In this document: in pieces, positions 30,430-41,905 of the stretch | Layout of the letters: the number at the start of each line of letters is the position of its first letter | How positions within the stretch are numbered: position 1 is the first letter of the stretch | NCBI RefSeq assembly: GCF_028583425.1 | Contig: NC_072795.1 | Span: 4,859,001 to 4,923,000 of the forward strand | Origin: Eublepharis macularius | Taxonomy: Eukaryota; Chordata; Lepidosauria; Squamata; Eublepharidae | Direction of reading: 5' to 3' | DNA: 64,000 nucleotides | Translations under genes and position numbers: made by a program | Notes under the pieces: generated by a model | Seen by the model: only the letters and a program-made list of their open reading frames with translations | Databases searched by the model: none | Told to the model about the DNA's origin: nothing

Positions 30430-32055
30430 TGAATGAAGAGAGCATTGCTCCAATTATCTTGAAGACTTTTTAGTCCGTGGACTCAGTGGTGGACTGTCTA
30501 ATTCCATTCCTTATATGTATCCATGTGTTGTAAGGAAACAATGTATTAGCACCTGCACTTTATTATTACTAAATATTTTGATTACTATTCTTAGTGGTTC
30601 TATTTTTGGATGCTGCATGGTGCACTTTAAGGATCTATGACATTTGTTTCTGCCGCTGTAGGTTTTCTTTTACTGTTGTTAAGTTTACTACGTGGTCGTG
30701 CCCCTCGTCTTTTTCTACTTCTGAGAAAACCTGAGGCAAAGCCGCATAAAAGCCAGACTGACTACGAATTGCACAAAAAAAGGTGCAGATAGCTGCAAAT
30801 AAATTGATGTAGTTGGGGAAATGAACTAGCAAAATTAACCCGTGCAGAAAGGTCTGACTCTTGGCCAGAGGGATTTAACCAAGAAAGCTGTAAAAACAAC
30901 ATGCAAGATCGCATAGAATGCCTCAACAGTCTTTTAAGGTTCATAACAGGAGGCTTTAGGCCAAATTGGGCCTCAGAGGGGTACCAAAGCCCCCTCCCCA
31001 CCATTGCTAATCCAGAGGCTAAAACAGTGTGGAGAAAAGAGCATCACTCGAAAACATTGCTGGAAGATTTTTCATGTTGTTAGTTGCACTATAGTTACCA
31101 GATTCAATTCTTTATGGAGTCGTTCTGGTTTAGATGGGATTTTCCAGCATCTGACATATTCCAGTCTCACTGCAAGAGCCCCTCCCCGCCACATACACAC
31201 AAGGTGAGTCCCCTGTGAAAGAGCTGATTGCGTCTCTCAAATGATAAAAGGGTAATTGGCACATTTTCAAAGGCACAGTGATCTTAGCGCTGCCAGAAAT
31301 TTTTCTAGCGAAGTTGAATCTTGACCTTTGGGGGGTAGTTTCCCAGAAGAGGATCAGCATCTTGGCATGGAGCCAGCCTCTGTTTCCCTACAAGCATTGA
31401 CCCACAGAAACCCAGCCAGATCTGGCCTGAGCCCAATCCACCCCATGCTCTGGCGCCACCCTTGATACTGTTCCTCTTTAATAGTAAACTGAGATAAATC
31501 AGAAACCAAGAGCTACGCATGGCCCTCAGGAATAAGCGAGGCAACATGCAATTCCAGGGTGCCAGCAGACTGCTAGACGTCCGCTACGGGTACACGTTGC
31601 TTAATAGGCAACACTCCCCTCTCCCAGTTAATCTACGTGTACGAAAGGGGAGAGGTGTGCCAAAATAGGAGCAGAGAATGTGATTGCGTAAAACCATCCA
31701 AATGATCAAGTCTTCCAAAAGCGCAAAGCTGCAATGTTATCTGTCCTCCAAAGTGATTGCAGCTACTTATTCGTTCATTCATTCAAAACTTTCAGATTTG
31801 ATTTTCTCCCCAAAAAGAACCCAAAGGGGTTACTGACATTGAGAAACACAACCCCAACACTTTAAAACAGCATGGGGCAACACAACTTTGGTCAGCGCCC
31901 CCGCCCCACACACACCTGGCCCCCCTGAACAGCTCGAACTTACCAGGTCTCCGGAATGGTTTTTAGGAAGACCCTGCCTCAGAACTGCACTCATCACGAC
32001 AAAGGCCCGAGACCACACAACAGCAGTTTTACTAGATTTGCGGGAGGGCCAGAAA
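30430..32055. other. Region without identified gene
   Basis: About 1.6 kb with no convincing exon, RNA gene or recognisable repeat on either strand. Confidence 0.45.
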
Positions 32056-32059
32056 GGAG

Positions 32060-32362
32060 GAAGAGCCCCGTAGCGCAGAGTGGTAAGCCGAAGTACTGCA
32101 GCCCAAGCTCTGCCCACGACCTGAGTTCGATCCCGGTGGAAGCCGGGTTCAGGTAGCCGGCTCAAGGTTGACTCAGCCTTCCATCCTTCCGAGGTCAGTT
32201 AAATGAGTACCCAGTTTCCTGGAGGTAAAGTGTAGATGACTGGGGAAGGCAATGGCAAACCACCTTGTAACAAAAGTCTGCCAAGAAAACGTCGTGATGC
32301 AATGTCCCCCCATGGGTCAGTAATGACTCGGTACTTGCACAGGGGACTCCCTTTGCCTTTAC
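32060..32362 (+). mobile_element. Sauria-SINE-type element
   Basis: The tRNA-like head gtagcgcagagtggtaagc carries an A box, and cctgagttcgatcccgg is the B box. The middle is ggctcaaggttgactcagcc. The 3' part, gatgactggggaaggcaatgg, is shared with Bov-B LINE ends. A cctttgccttt end closes it. This SINE type is known from squamates. Confidence 0.85.
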
Positions 32363-32762
32363 AGTAAGGAGGAACTCCTGAGAAGGCCGTTGGAAGTGCT
32401 ACACAGGTTCATACAGGGAGACGCAATCTCTTAGGAACGTGGCTCCCAGACCATGAAATGCTTTGAACGAAAGAACAATTACCTTGAATGGAATCTGGAA
32501 ACAAAGTAGTGACCAGGGTAAATATATATTTTTTAATTTTATAAACCAAAGATATAGTAAATGTATACATAAGAAGAAAATACATAAAGAAAAATGACAA
32601 GCTAAAAAATACAAACAAAACCATCTTAACTTTGAATCAGGAAATTGGCAAAGGACACTGAAAAGTTTCATCATACCAAAGGGAGCCGACTTTCTAATGT
32701 TCCATTTGTTAGTTATTTCCTTTATGTCACCTGTAATGCAGTTAATTTAAGTAATATAACCT

Positions 32763-33490
32763 TGTGTGTGTGCTATGTGCTGTCAAGTCGCCTCCGACTA
32801 TGGCGACCCTATGAACAAAAGATGTCCAAAACGTCTTATCATTAACAGACTTGCTCAGATCCTGCAAACTGGAGGCCCTGGCTTCCTTTATTGACTCCTG
32901 CCATCTTGTTTTAGGTCTTCCCAGGGCCAGCGCGTCCATTGAGGCCGGGCCAGCAGCTGCCTCGAGCACTAAGGTGCCAGAGGGGGCACCAGGGGCGTGC
33001 ACCACAGAGCTCAATTGCCCCCTGCTGCTGCCGCCACCAGCACACAGCTGTGGGCCAAGCGCGGCAGGCAGCTGGGGCGGCACGCAGAGCAACTGAGTCG
33101 GAAGGCTGGGAGGCCACATGCGGGCAGTTCCAGCGACATGCCCTGCATGTGACATCACACACAGTGATGTCATCATGCAGTCTGGGTGCGTGCGCGTGTG
33201 CACACATGGGGGAACAACAGCCCTGAAGCTGCGTCAGGCACCAGAAACCCTGGCAGCACCCCTGGGTCTTCCTCTTTTCCTACTGCCTTCTACTTTTCCT
33301 AGCATTATTGACTTTTCCAGAGAATCTTGCCTTCTCACAATGTGACCAAAGTACAACAGCCTCAGTTTTATCATTTTAGCTTCTAGGGAGAATTCAGGCT
33401 TGATTTGATCTAGTACCCCCTTTTTTAGCTGTCCATGGAATCCGCAAAACTTTCCTCCAGTACCACATTTCAAATGAATCAATTTTCTTC
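32763..33490 (-). mobile_element. Bov-B/RTE LINE 3' end, interrupted
   Basis: Minus-strand translation across 33234-33482 reads KLRLLYFGHIVRRQDSLEKS and GKVEGSRKRGRPRG, the RTE/Bov-B ORF2 C-terminal signature. The downstream gcgaccctatgaac and gtgctgtcaagtcg blocks are its 3' region. An hAT-type element at 32922-33264 splits it. Confidence 0.85.
32922..33264. mobile_element. Non-autonomous hAT-type element (CAGGGC family) inside Bov-B
   Basis: A perfect 8-bp duplication GGTCTTCC (32914-32921 and 33265-33272) flanks CAGGGCCAGCGC and an inverted CAGGGGTGCTGCC. Removing it with one duplication restores the Bov-B sequence. Confidence 0.93.
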
Positions 33491-34159
33491 CTGAATATAA
33501 ATCTAAATGCTTTAGATTAGGAGTGCTATGACTCTGAATCGAGCCTCCATAATGGAAGTTTCTGGATTGTTTTCAAGGGACGACCCATTTACAGTGTTTT
33601 ACAGTAGTCTAGTTTTGAAATTACAGTGGCACAGCTCAGGGCAGCCAAATTGGCTGGATCAAAGAGGTGAAATAAACACAGTCTTAGATGCATCTGAGTG
33701 GGAGAAACTCTTAGCAACCATGCTGAGTTGATTTTTCTAATTGTGAAGCTGGCTCCAATAGAATCCCAAAACTTTTAAGAGAACTGCTCCATGAATGATT
33801 CTTTCCACCAAAGGTGGGCTGGGCAGCATGATTCCCCGCCCCTAAAAAACCAGACTGGCCAATCAGAACCACCTCTGCCATGTCTGGATTCAACTCCCAA
33901 GTTGGTTGTTGCTGAAACACAGGTTTTCTTTAAAGCTGTATATGAATTTCACAGAGGGCTCAAAACCACGAGAATGTTTGCAAAAATAAGATCACGTTTC
34001 CAGGCTGAACTCAGATATTGCAAAACAACCGGAGTTTGTCAGTGACAGACACGAACCAAGTTTACTGTAGGGCTTGTGTACTCCCTCACACTCTCCTGGT
34101 GTGATATGCTGAGGATGAAGAAGCAGTCTGCAGCTAACCTCAGTGTGTCTCAACATCTG
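33491..34159. other. Region without identified gene
   Basis: No supported coding region. There are faint AGGGTTGCC-family remnants near 33700-33900 only (ggctccaatagaatccc). Confidence 0.4.
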
Positions 34160-34326
34160 AGAGTGGAAATACACGTTGCGAATTACCTGGGGATGCTCAA
34201 CTGCAGGTTTTTGTGTGTGGTCCTCAATGCTTGTGCAGGCTGTAGCTTGCTTGACATATGTGAATGTCACTTTCACAGGAGCTCCCTTTATGTGACTGCA
34301 TTTACAACTGAGTACACACACCAACA

Positions 34327-34766
34327 CCAGGGGTCATTTCGTAGAAAAAGAGCTGGAGGAACTCATTAGCATAACCCATTAGCATATGCCACGCCCCTTG
34401 CCATCGCCAGAAGTGTGTCATTGGCATAACTGATTTGCATATGCCACACCCCCTGACATCACCTATCCTGGCTGTTTTGGACCCAATCCTGGCCATTCAG
34501 GGCTGAAATTGGGCCCAAAATGGCAAAAAGGGGCTGAAAATGGCTGGAAAGGGGCCCAAAATGGTCAGGATAGGGCTGCTGCTGAGTGGGAGAGTGATCC
34601 ACCACCCGTCAAAGGCCTGATCCGGGCCATTTAGGCCCCAATCCAGGATGAAACAGGCCCAAAACGGCTGAGAGTCAGGTGGGTGGGCCCACCTGTCATG
34701 TGACCTCTTTGGGAACTTCCGGAACAGCGTTCCTGCACATTCACCCTCAAAATGAGCCCTGACCAC
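34327..34766. mobile_element. hAT-type element, copy of the 27652-28086 family, inverted
   Basis: Starts caccaggggtcatttcg and ends cctcaaaatgagccctgacc. The flanks cacacca and accacca look like a decayed 8-bp duplication. Interior blocks match 27652-28086 in the opposite orientation. Confidence 0.8.
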
Positions 34767-34906
34767 CACCAAGTCTCAGTTCTGTTCTTGCAGCAAGAGG
34801 GACGGACACCACAGAGCAAGTGTTTTAGGCATCTCTGACTTGCCATCTGGCATTTCTTTAAGGTGTGAGAAAGTGTCAAGATCTGCATTTCAAGAATTGG
34901 ATGTGG

Positions 34907-35322
34907 TTGTTAATGGCAAAACTTCCTGCATTAATTAGAGAAAGGACATTAGTTAATTTCTTGACTGAACGGAAACCGTTAATAGACTTTTTGAATGAAA
35001 TGGATAACAAGGATTTGATGACATCTGGATTTATGGATTAAGAAACAGGAACAATAGAAAAAAAGAGGAGTTTTGTGACTAACTTAGAATAAGTGGGACT
35101 CTAGAAATGATACATACTTGTTGCGGAGAAAATTGGAACTCAACTTGTAGCGTAATTTGGGGGGGGTTCTTTTTTCTTTTCCTCTTAGTTTTATAGATAT
35201 ATGTATTGTTAGTGTGTTATGTTTCGAATTGTGTGTTTTTTCTTGTTCTCTATGTTTGTTGTTTATTGTTTTGTGGTGTGTAGTTTATAGTTTAAATTTT
35301 TTAAAAAATAATTTAAAAAAAA
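34907..35322 (+). mobile_element. 5'-truncated L1 insertion with a 15-bp target duplication
   Basis: Flanked by AAGAATTGGATGTGG at 34892-34906 and 35323-35337, with an A-run at the 3' end. This is the signature of target-primed reverse transcription. The first part encodes an ORF2 tail (ALIRERTLVNFLTERKPLID, then MTSGFMD and stop), followed by the 3'UTR. Confidence 0.92.
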
Positions 35323-35968
35323 AAGAATTGGATGTGGCCGGTGGGGGAAACTAGAGATTGGGCAGGCTGTAAACAGCCTGGGATACTTGTAGCAGTTGAG
35401 GAGGAACCGATATTGAACCCAATGTGTGAATGTACTCACATGGAGGAAACTGAAATGTGACTGTGCAAGCGAGTGCATGGGAAGTTGGATGGGAGACATG
35501 GGAAATGAGGTTCACTTGAGCGTCCCTAGGAACTTCGTAATGTGTATTTCCACCCTCAATGCAGGATCCTTAACCCCAGAAACCAGAATTCTTTAGGCTT
35601 GAGTCTGATGAATAAGTTCTGTGCACATTAGATAGCCTTTGCCATGGAGCATCTTCCACTTCCACCAAAACTTCCCTTTGCAGAAAAGCAGGGGTTTTCC
35701 ATGGGTCCTTGTGCAAACAGAAGTGCTAGAGAAAGAGGAAGTATGATCCATGGCAGAGTCACGGAAGTATGATCCGTGGCAGAATTCATCCAAAGAATCT
35801 CAATCCGCACCTCTTCCAAAAGCCCAGTCGCTGTGGAAAGAAGCAAACCTCGGTTTGTTCATTCGAGTTAGTTGCTGACTTCTCTCGACAATTTTGGTGC
35901 AGTGTGCAAAGGAAGCATAAGAGCCAGTTTGTCACAAACAAACTCTGGTTTCTTTTATAATGTCTGCA

Positions 35969-36545
35969 CAGGGGCTGTGGCTCAGTGGAAGAACGTCTGC
36001 TTGGCACGCTGAAAGTCCCTGGTTCAATCCCCAGCAATACAGTTAAAAGGATCAGGTAACAGATGATGTGAAAGATGGATAGTCTTTGGATAGCCACTGT
36101 CAGTCTGAGAGCTAAAGTACACGAGACGAATTACATGAGGACGCTCAAGTGAAGGGAGATGCAATGTTAGCCGGAAAGCATAGTTTGAATTTCACCTCTC
36201 CCTACAGAGCCGGCAAAGATCACTCCTCGGAGAGTTGGTTAATTTCGCCTCTCTACAGGGCCAGCAAATTTCCTCTTTGCCTCCCCTAAGGCTTGGTCAA
36301 TTATTAACAAACCCTGTGAGAAGCTATATTTGCCAGCTCTGTAGAGAGGTGAAATTAACAAACCCTCTGAAGAGCGATCTTTGCCAGCTCTGTACAGCTG
36401 AAATTCAAACTACGCTTCCCAGCTAACATCGTGTCCCCCTTCACTTGAGCGTCCTTGTATAATTCGTCTTGTGTGGTTTACCTCTGAGTAGACAATACTG
36501 ACTTTCATGGATGGAGGGTCTGATTCAACTTCATATGTATCTGGG
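35969..36545 (+). mobile_element. tRNA-Ala-like SINE, split by a foldback element
   Basis: The head ggggctgtggctcagtgg, ctgcttggcacgc and ggttcaatcccc resemble tRNA-Ala with A and B boxes intact. The SINE body resumes after the insertion at 36489 (agtagacaatactgac) and ends with gggtctgattcaac. It is a SINE and not a functional tRNA gene. Confidence 0.85.
36110..36482. mobile_element. 373-bp foldback element inside the SINE
   Basis: TCTGAG occurs at both junctions (36104-36109, 36483-36488). The ends carry ACACGAGACGAATTA and, inverted, ACACAAGACGAATTA. The interior mirrors the gatgcaatgttagccgg block that is common to the foldback families at 38710, 42555, 56769 and 61339. Confidence 0.8.
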
Positions 36546-36589
36546 GTTCCCAGATCCCTAATCTCTTCTGGCGGAAGGTGGGGGACTTG

Positions 36590-36760
36590 AGACTTACTTT
36601 CCGAGGTGCTCCCAGAGAGGTTTGATGACCTCAATTCCAGGAAGTGATGTCATCACGCCGGCATGGGCATGCTCATGAGAGCATGTGCACTGTGCGTGTT
36701 TCCAGGATGCCTGCCAGTGGCAGTCGATCTCTAGGTGGCCCATAACCTCCCACCGGTCAC
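36590..36760. repeat. Fragment of the gtgatgtcatcac repeat family
   Basis: Contains ccaggaagtgatgtcatcacg and atgagagcatgtgc, as in 46030-46450. Boundaries are uncertain. Confidence 0.4.
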
Positions 36761-36904
36761 CAGCAACCAGTGGGCAAGCAAGTAACCCTCCGGGAGATTG
36801 CCTAGGATCCCTGTATGCATCCCATATATGCGCTTTCCTCCAGTGGAAAGAGTGCTCCACTAGCCTAATGATTAAACAAGATCCAGTTCTCAGTGTTCAA
36901 AACC

Positions 36905-37050
36905 CTTCAACAATATTATCCTTGCAACAGCCCTGTAAGGTAGGCCAGTGTTATCCTCATATAGCATACAGAGAGATCGAGAAAAGGGATGGCTCGAATA
37001 TGCTTGACCTTGTGAGTCTGGCTGAGATTTGATCTAGCAACCTTCCAGGC
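36905..37050 (-). mobile_element. Old MIR/CORE-SINE-like remnant
   Basis: On the minus strand it resembles the MIR core (accttacagggctgttgc, aggataatattg). It is heavily diverged. Confidence 0.45.
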
Positions 37051-37488
37051 CAATTCTCCTACCCACTCTCACATTTTTTAAAAAAGACATAATTCACCCA
37101 TGGAATTAGGTTTTCAAGAGTGCTGCAGAAAACGCTGTCACATAATTCCATTCCTCGAGGAAACATACTTAAGGCATGGTCCTTAATCCACTTGCATTTC
37201 ATTCATTCATTCATTAATTCATTCATTCATTCACAAGGATTCTGCCAATGTCCTCGGGGCAGTTTGCAGTTTCAAAGAATGACTTCTTTTAAAAAAAATA
37301 AAAATAAAAAAATTATTGTATTGATGTCTTTGTTTACATAGCCATACACAGTCACTTCCATTACATTAACATAATCCTACATCAATACAACCTTTCCCCC
37401 TTTATGTTACCCTCCCCCCGTCCCGTAAGCGACCAATTGGAAAGTAATACTCTATACTTGCAACCATAAGCACACCCTTTGGATTTTG

Positions 37489-37895
37489 TCAAATGCATCT
37501 TTGTTGCCCCCCCCCTTCCCTTACCCAATTTATATACCCAAGCCATTTCTTCCTTATCTCTAATATATTATCCTCCCATGTCTTTTCTTGTTTTAATATG
37601 GACAGAATGTCTGATTGGATCATTTGATATAGATACAGGTTCCGTCTACCCATAGTCCACTTTGCCGCATCCTTCCAGCCATAAGCTATGACTGCATGTG
37701 CAGCAATGATCATTGTTTTAAACAGCTCCTGTTTAGAATTATCTACTTTATTATTCCCCAGAACTCCCATAAACAATACCTTCCCTGTCAATTCTAATTT
37801 AACTCTACATAAATCCTCCATCTTTTCCAGAACCATTTGCCAAATAGACCAATTCAGATTTTGATGCTTAAAATTGTTTGTGGACAAGGACTTGA
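37489..37895 (-). pseudogene. L1 ORF2 C-terminal fragment
   Basis: The minus strand is open over about 130 codons reading WQMVLEKMEDLCRVKLELTG, then KTMIIAAHAVIAYGWKDAAK and IRKKWLGYINWV, the L1 ORF2p C-terminal region. It is joined upstream to unrelated sequence, so it is a truncated LINE remnant. Confidence 0.8.
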
Positions 37896-38560
37896 CTCCC
37901 AGCCGGATCCAACCCATGTCTGGTCTACACACACACGTGCACACGCCCCGGCGCCGACCTTGATGCTGTTCTCTCCTGAAAGCATGAACTGTGCTCTGGA
38001 AATGCCAGCCGCCGGTCTGCAAAGAGGAACCATTTAAAAACCCCTCTGCCTGGTGGCAAGGAATGCAGTGGGGGTCCTGGGTCCAGAGACTGGCTGGGTT
38101 AATCATTAAACAACCATGGGACCCCAGCAGGCGCCAAATGTTGCTGGACATGGCAGGACCCGTCCCCTTGGCTCAAGAACACGTCAGAGAGGCGATGGGC
38201 TGCAATGTGACAAGTGAATCAGCGGGAGGTCGGGGAAGCCAGTGGAAAGAGCTGCTGTTTCAGAAGTCACTTCCCCTTCCCTCCTCCCCCCCCCCCCGAA
38301 ATGGAAACTTCCCAATTATTTTATATAACTGTAAGGACACCGCACATCTGGGCTGCTTTAATGTTGGGGATTGAGAATGCTTTTTCAGCAGTTATGATCC
38401 CCCACAAGCCAGATGTGTCGAGTTCTTCCTGAGACCCAGCCTTGACCTCTATTGGTCCCGACGGCTGACAGGGATCAAAAGAAGACCCGGGTCAGTCCAA
38501 GACCTGTTTTCTTAGCCCAAGGGGCTGCACCAAATGAATAAAACGGATGTGTGCAATGTT
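37896..38560. other. Region without identified gene
   Basis: No coding region supported. There is a C-run at 38285-38297. Confidence 0.4.
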
Positions 38561-38562
38561 GC

Positions 38563-38705
38563 AGAAGATGTTGTTATCTTTATTTATTTATAGTCTGCCT
38601 TTCTCATCGAGATCCAAGGCGGATGACACAGGGCAAATCAATGCAATATAATCGACAGCTGAGATGTTCATTGAGCAAAGTACAATATGATCAACAGTTG
38701 GGACG
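38563..38705 (-). mobile_element. LINE 3' tail (CR1/L2-like)
   Basis: tttatagtctgcctttctcat and gatccaaggcggatgacac are the inverse of the tail at 8985-9090. Confidence 0.6.
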
Positions 38706-38709
38706 TTCA

Positions 38710-39276
38710 GAGTCTCTCTAGATGAGATGCCTCAGCGCCTGTTGGTCAGGTGTAGGGAGACACCATGTTAGCTGGGAAGGGTAGTTTAAAAAGACAGAGC
38801 CAGTGGAGATCACTCTTCAGGGGTTTGTTGAATGGGACTTTCAGAGTCTTTCTACATGAGATGCCTCAGCGCCCGTTGGTCAGGTGTAGGGAGACATCAT
38901 GTTAGCTGGGAAGCATAGTTTTAAAAGACAGAGCCAGCAGAGATCACTCTTCAGAGGTTTGTTAAATTCATCATCACCATCCCGAAGGCTCTGTCAGTTT
39001 CACCTCTCCAGTCTAAAACTGTGTGGGATCACAACCAGAGGGCAGCGAGGAATGGAAATGGGCTGGAGCTGCCTTCCTGAACCGGGCTTGGACCCGGAGA
39101 GGTTCTAATGGGCTGAAGTTTCCTTTATGGCATTTCACAGCCCCTTCACACAGCTCCAGTGTATAGCAAAGCCTTTGCCCTGCCACCAGCTATCTTTTTA
39201 AACTACCCTTCCCGGCTAACATTGCATCTCTCCACATGTGTTCTTCACTTGTCAGATGTCTCTTGTAGAGAGACTC
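38710..39276. mobile_element. Foldback element with a duplicated left end
   Basis: GAGTCTCTCTA-type ends, with the mirrored ggctaacattgcatctc block on the right. The first roughly 130 bases occur twice in tandem (38710-38843 and 38844-38975). Same family as 56769-57199. Confidence 0.75.
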
Positions 39277-39533
39277 CCAGTGAATAGATACAATAGGGTA
39301 TGGTTACTGAAAACTGGAAAACAAGCACAAAGCCGAAACACAGAGAAGAAATCTTTCTGAAACAAAGCATTAAGAAGTCAGGATGAAATTAATAATATTG
39401 TTTATATTATTTATACGTCAGCATCAGTGAACATGTCGCTGTTAAAGTCAGCAGCGGTACATGTCAGGTCGCTGGCCCAGACTGCTAATGTGATTAGCAG
39501 AAACTTTGCAAGCTCTTACAATATACCTCCTAC

Positions 39534-39845
39534 CAGGGCTTTTTTTCTGGGAAAAGAGGTGGTGGAACTCAGGACCGCACAATGACGTCACTTTGGGTCA
39601 GCTGGAACAAGGGGGAGTTTTTTAAAGTTTAAATCACCCTCGGCGAAAATGGTCACATGGCTGGTGGCCCCGTCCCCTGATCTCCAGACAGAGGGGAGTT
39701 GAGATTGCCTTCCGCACAGCAGCACGGAGGGCAATCTAAACTCCCCTCTGTCTGGAGATCAGGGGGCGGGGCCACCAGCCATGTGACCATTTTCAAGAGG
39801 TGCTGGAACTCCGTTCCACCACATTCCTGCAGGAAAAAAGCCCTG
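39534..39845. mobile_element. Non-autonomous hAT-type element (CAGGGCTTTTTTT family)
   Basis: The ends CAGGGCTTTTTTTC and inverted CAGGGCTTTTTTCC are flanked by cctcctac (39526-39533) and ccttctac (39846-39853), 7 of 8 matching. Confidence 0.85.
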
Positions 39846-40248
39846 CCTTCTACCTTCTGCCTGAATCAAAAAGACCCCTTCCTTTTTCCACTTCTCGTAT
39901 CGGACAAAGGCAGCTCTGACTCTCGAAGAGGACATCTAAAAGTTGAGACTTCAAAGGGAGCAGGTGGTGGGACCAAGGGAAGATTCTGCATCGTTGTTTA
40001 TTTACTTCATTTGTAGGCTGCCTTTCTTACTGAGACTCAAGACTGATTGAGTCAACTGGATTTATTCCCTTTACGTGGGCTTAAGGTTACTTTCAGAATG
40101 GGAAAGGGTGTACCAAAGGCTTTAAGGGAAGGTGGGTCTTGAGAAGGGGTTTGGAGGAAATAGAGTGGTCATGCAGGTATTCTAGGAGGCTATTCCAGGC
40201 ACAATGGGTAGCAAGGGATTAAAACTGGGACCTTTGAGGGAGTAGAGG

Positions 40249-40322
40249 ATCATAGACTCATAGGGTTGGAAGGGACCTCCAGCGTCATCTAGTCCACCCC
40301 CCTGCACAATGCAGCAAATTGG
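40249..40322 (-). mobile_element. CR1 3' end fragment
   Basis: catagggttggaagggacc, catctagtccacccccctgc and acaatgcagcaaatt are the inverse of the CR1 3' end. Confidence 0.8.
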
Positions 40323-40329
40323 ACTAGGA

Positions 40330-41264
40330 TGTAACATGTATAGAAATGTAAGGTGCATAGAGCGGTAGGGGCCTGGTTTGGAAGACCCCCCCCCCCTAAT
40401 TCAGTTCAAACTGCTTTCCTCTCCAGGACCAAGTTTGGGGAGGCACCCCAAACTTGGTAAGCATGCAGAAGAAGCTGGCTGTGGATAGCACTGACTGGCT
40501 AGCGCTTGTGATGTTACAAAGACACCTCCTGCCACTCAGTTTTGCAGCAGTTTTTAAAATATTAGGCAACTGATATATGGATAAATGAACGCAATGCTTT
40601 TTTTTTTTTAAGGTAGGCAGCTTACCTGGAGCATAGGGAAGTAGCCAGACTGCTGGCTGAACCAGTATTCAATTGGGTGGCCATCTGCCTTCCAACTTTA
40701 CGCCAGGCTCAGCACGTAGTAAAGGAACCTGCCGCCAAGGCCTGTTTAAATATCTGGTCTGTTTCTGCCCCCGAATCAAACATAACTGGGCGTGACCCAT
40801 GAACAAGACACGCTGCCTCTGCCTCCGTAGAGCCTGTAGCTGGAGGCTGTGCAAGAAGTCCATCGGTGCCCCATGGGCAGAATGGGGTGAACGCATTGGC
40901 TCGGCATCTTTGCCTGCACACCTGGCTTACATGGTTCAGACCAAGCAAATTGGAAATCTGTAATCCACTCCAGTGTGTTTTTTAATGTTAAAATGGCCGG
41001 GGTGGGGAGTAGGATCAGACTAGGAGGGGGGAAGCAGGATTTAAACCATCCCCTCCACACCACTTTTTAGGTAGCTATCAAAGCCTTCCTCTCCCTGACG
41101 CAAAGGTTAGACAGGTTGACGTGATCTGGAGCGCTTGTCTTTTTCCATCCGCTGTGGCTCTGTAACGGCAGACTGGAGGACCGATTCCTACTTGAGAGGG
41201 CAGAGAAGAGAGTTGACCCCTTTCCTCTAGTGCCACAGTCCTGATCGAAACTGCCCAAGCAATG
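40330..41264. other. Region without identified gene
   Basis: About 930 bases with a T-run at 40600-40610. No coding region or repeat family is recognised. Confidence 0.4.
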
Positions 41265-41462
41265 TAGGTTTGCCAACTTATGGTTGGCAACTTCCTGATA
41301 ATTTGGTGGTAGAGCCGGTGGGGGGACATCAACGGGGTACAATGCCATAGAATCCACCCTCCAAAGCAGCCATTTTCTCTACGGACCCTGATCTCTGTTG
41401 TCTGAGGATCAGTTGTAATTCCAGGAGAACGCCAGCCTCCACCTGGAGATTGGCAAGCCTAC
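41265..41462 (+). mobile_element. AGGGTTGCCAAC-family element, near full length
   Basis: Has gtttgccaact, gtacaatgccatagaatcc, gcagccattttctct, gatctctgttgtc and cctccacctggagattggc in family order. Confidence 0.75.
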
Positions 41463-41905
41463 AGACCACACCACAAGGGGTCCAACATAAACATACAGTC
41501 TGGCCCTCAAGTAAACAGCTGCTTGGCATGTTCAATACTTACTTGTTATATTCCAGCTCCACTGCAAACATTGTCAACCAGTCCAGCATTCTGGTCCCAG
41601 GCCCAGAGGTCCCATTTACTTTGTAAATGTTTTTTTTTTTTCGGGTTAGCAGGCAGTTGTATGCACCATGCTATGCCTTCTAGGGAAAGATGTTGTAATA
41701 GGAGGAAGTTTTCTCTCAGAAAATTGCTGACCAGGCCCACATGCAAGAATATTCCCACCCCCCACCCCACCATTCTAGCTCTCGGTTCCATTTTGCCCTC
41801 TCTCTAAGGAGCTAGGAGTGGGAAGCATACATATGTCTCCTCGGCTTGTTATTTGCACAGTGCTTTGAAGGACTGAGCTCTTTATGAGGGAAGTTCATAC
41901 TGGAA

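Larger units (their letters stand above)
34160..35555. mobile_element. Foldback element carrying two nested insertions
   Basis: The ends AGAGTGGAAATACACG (left) and AGGGTGGAAATACACA (inverted right) with matching subterminal blocks identify one palindromic element. An hAT copy (34327-34766) and a truncated L1 (34907-35322) lie inside it. The uninterrupted relative is at 61760-62185. Confidence 0.75.

Noticed and set aside
35969-36040. Possible tRNA-Ala gene
   Set aside because: Boxes A and B are present, but the cloverleaf is diverged and the sequence runs on into a SINE body. Identical heads occur at 24780.
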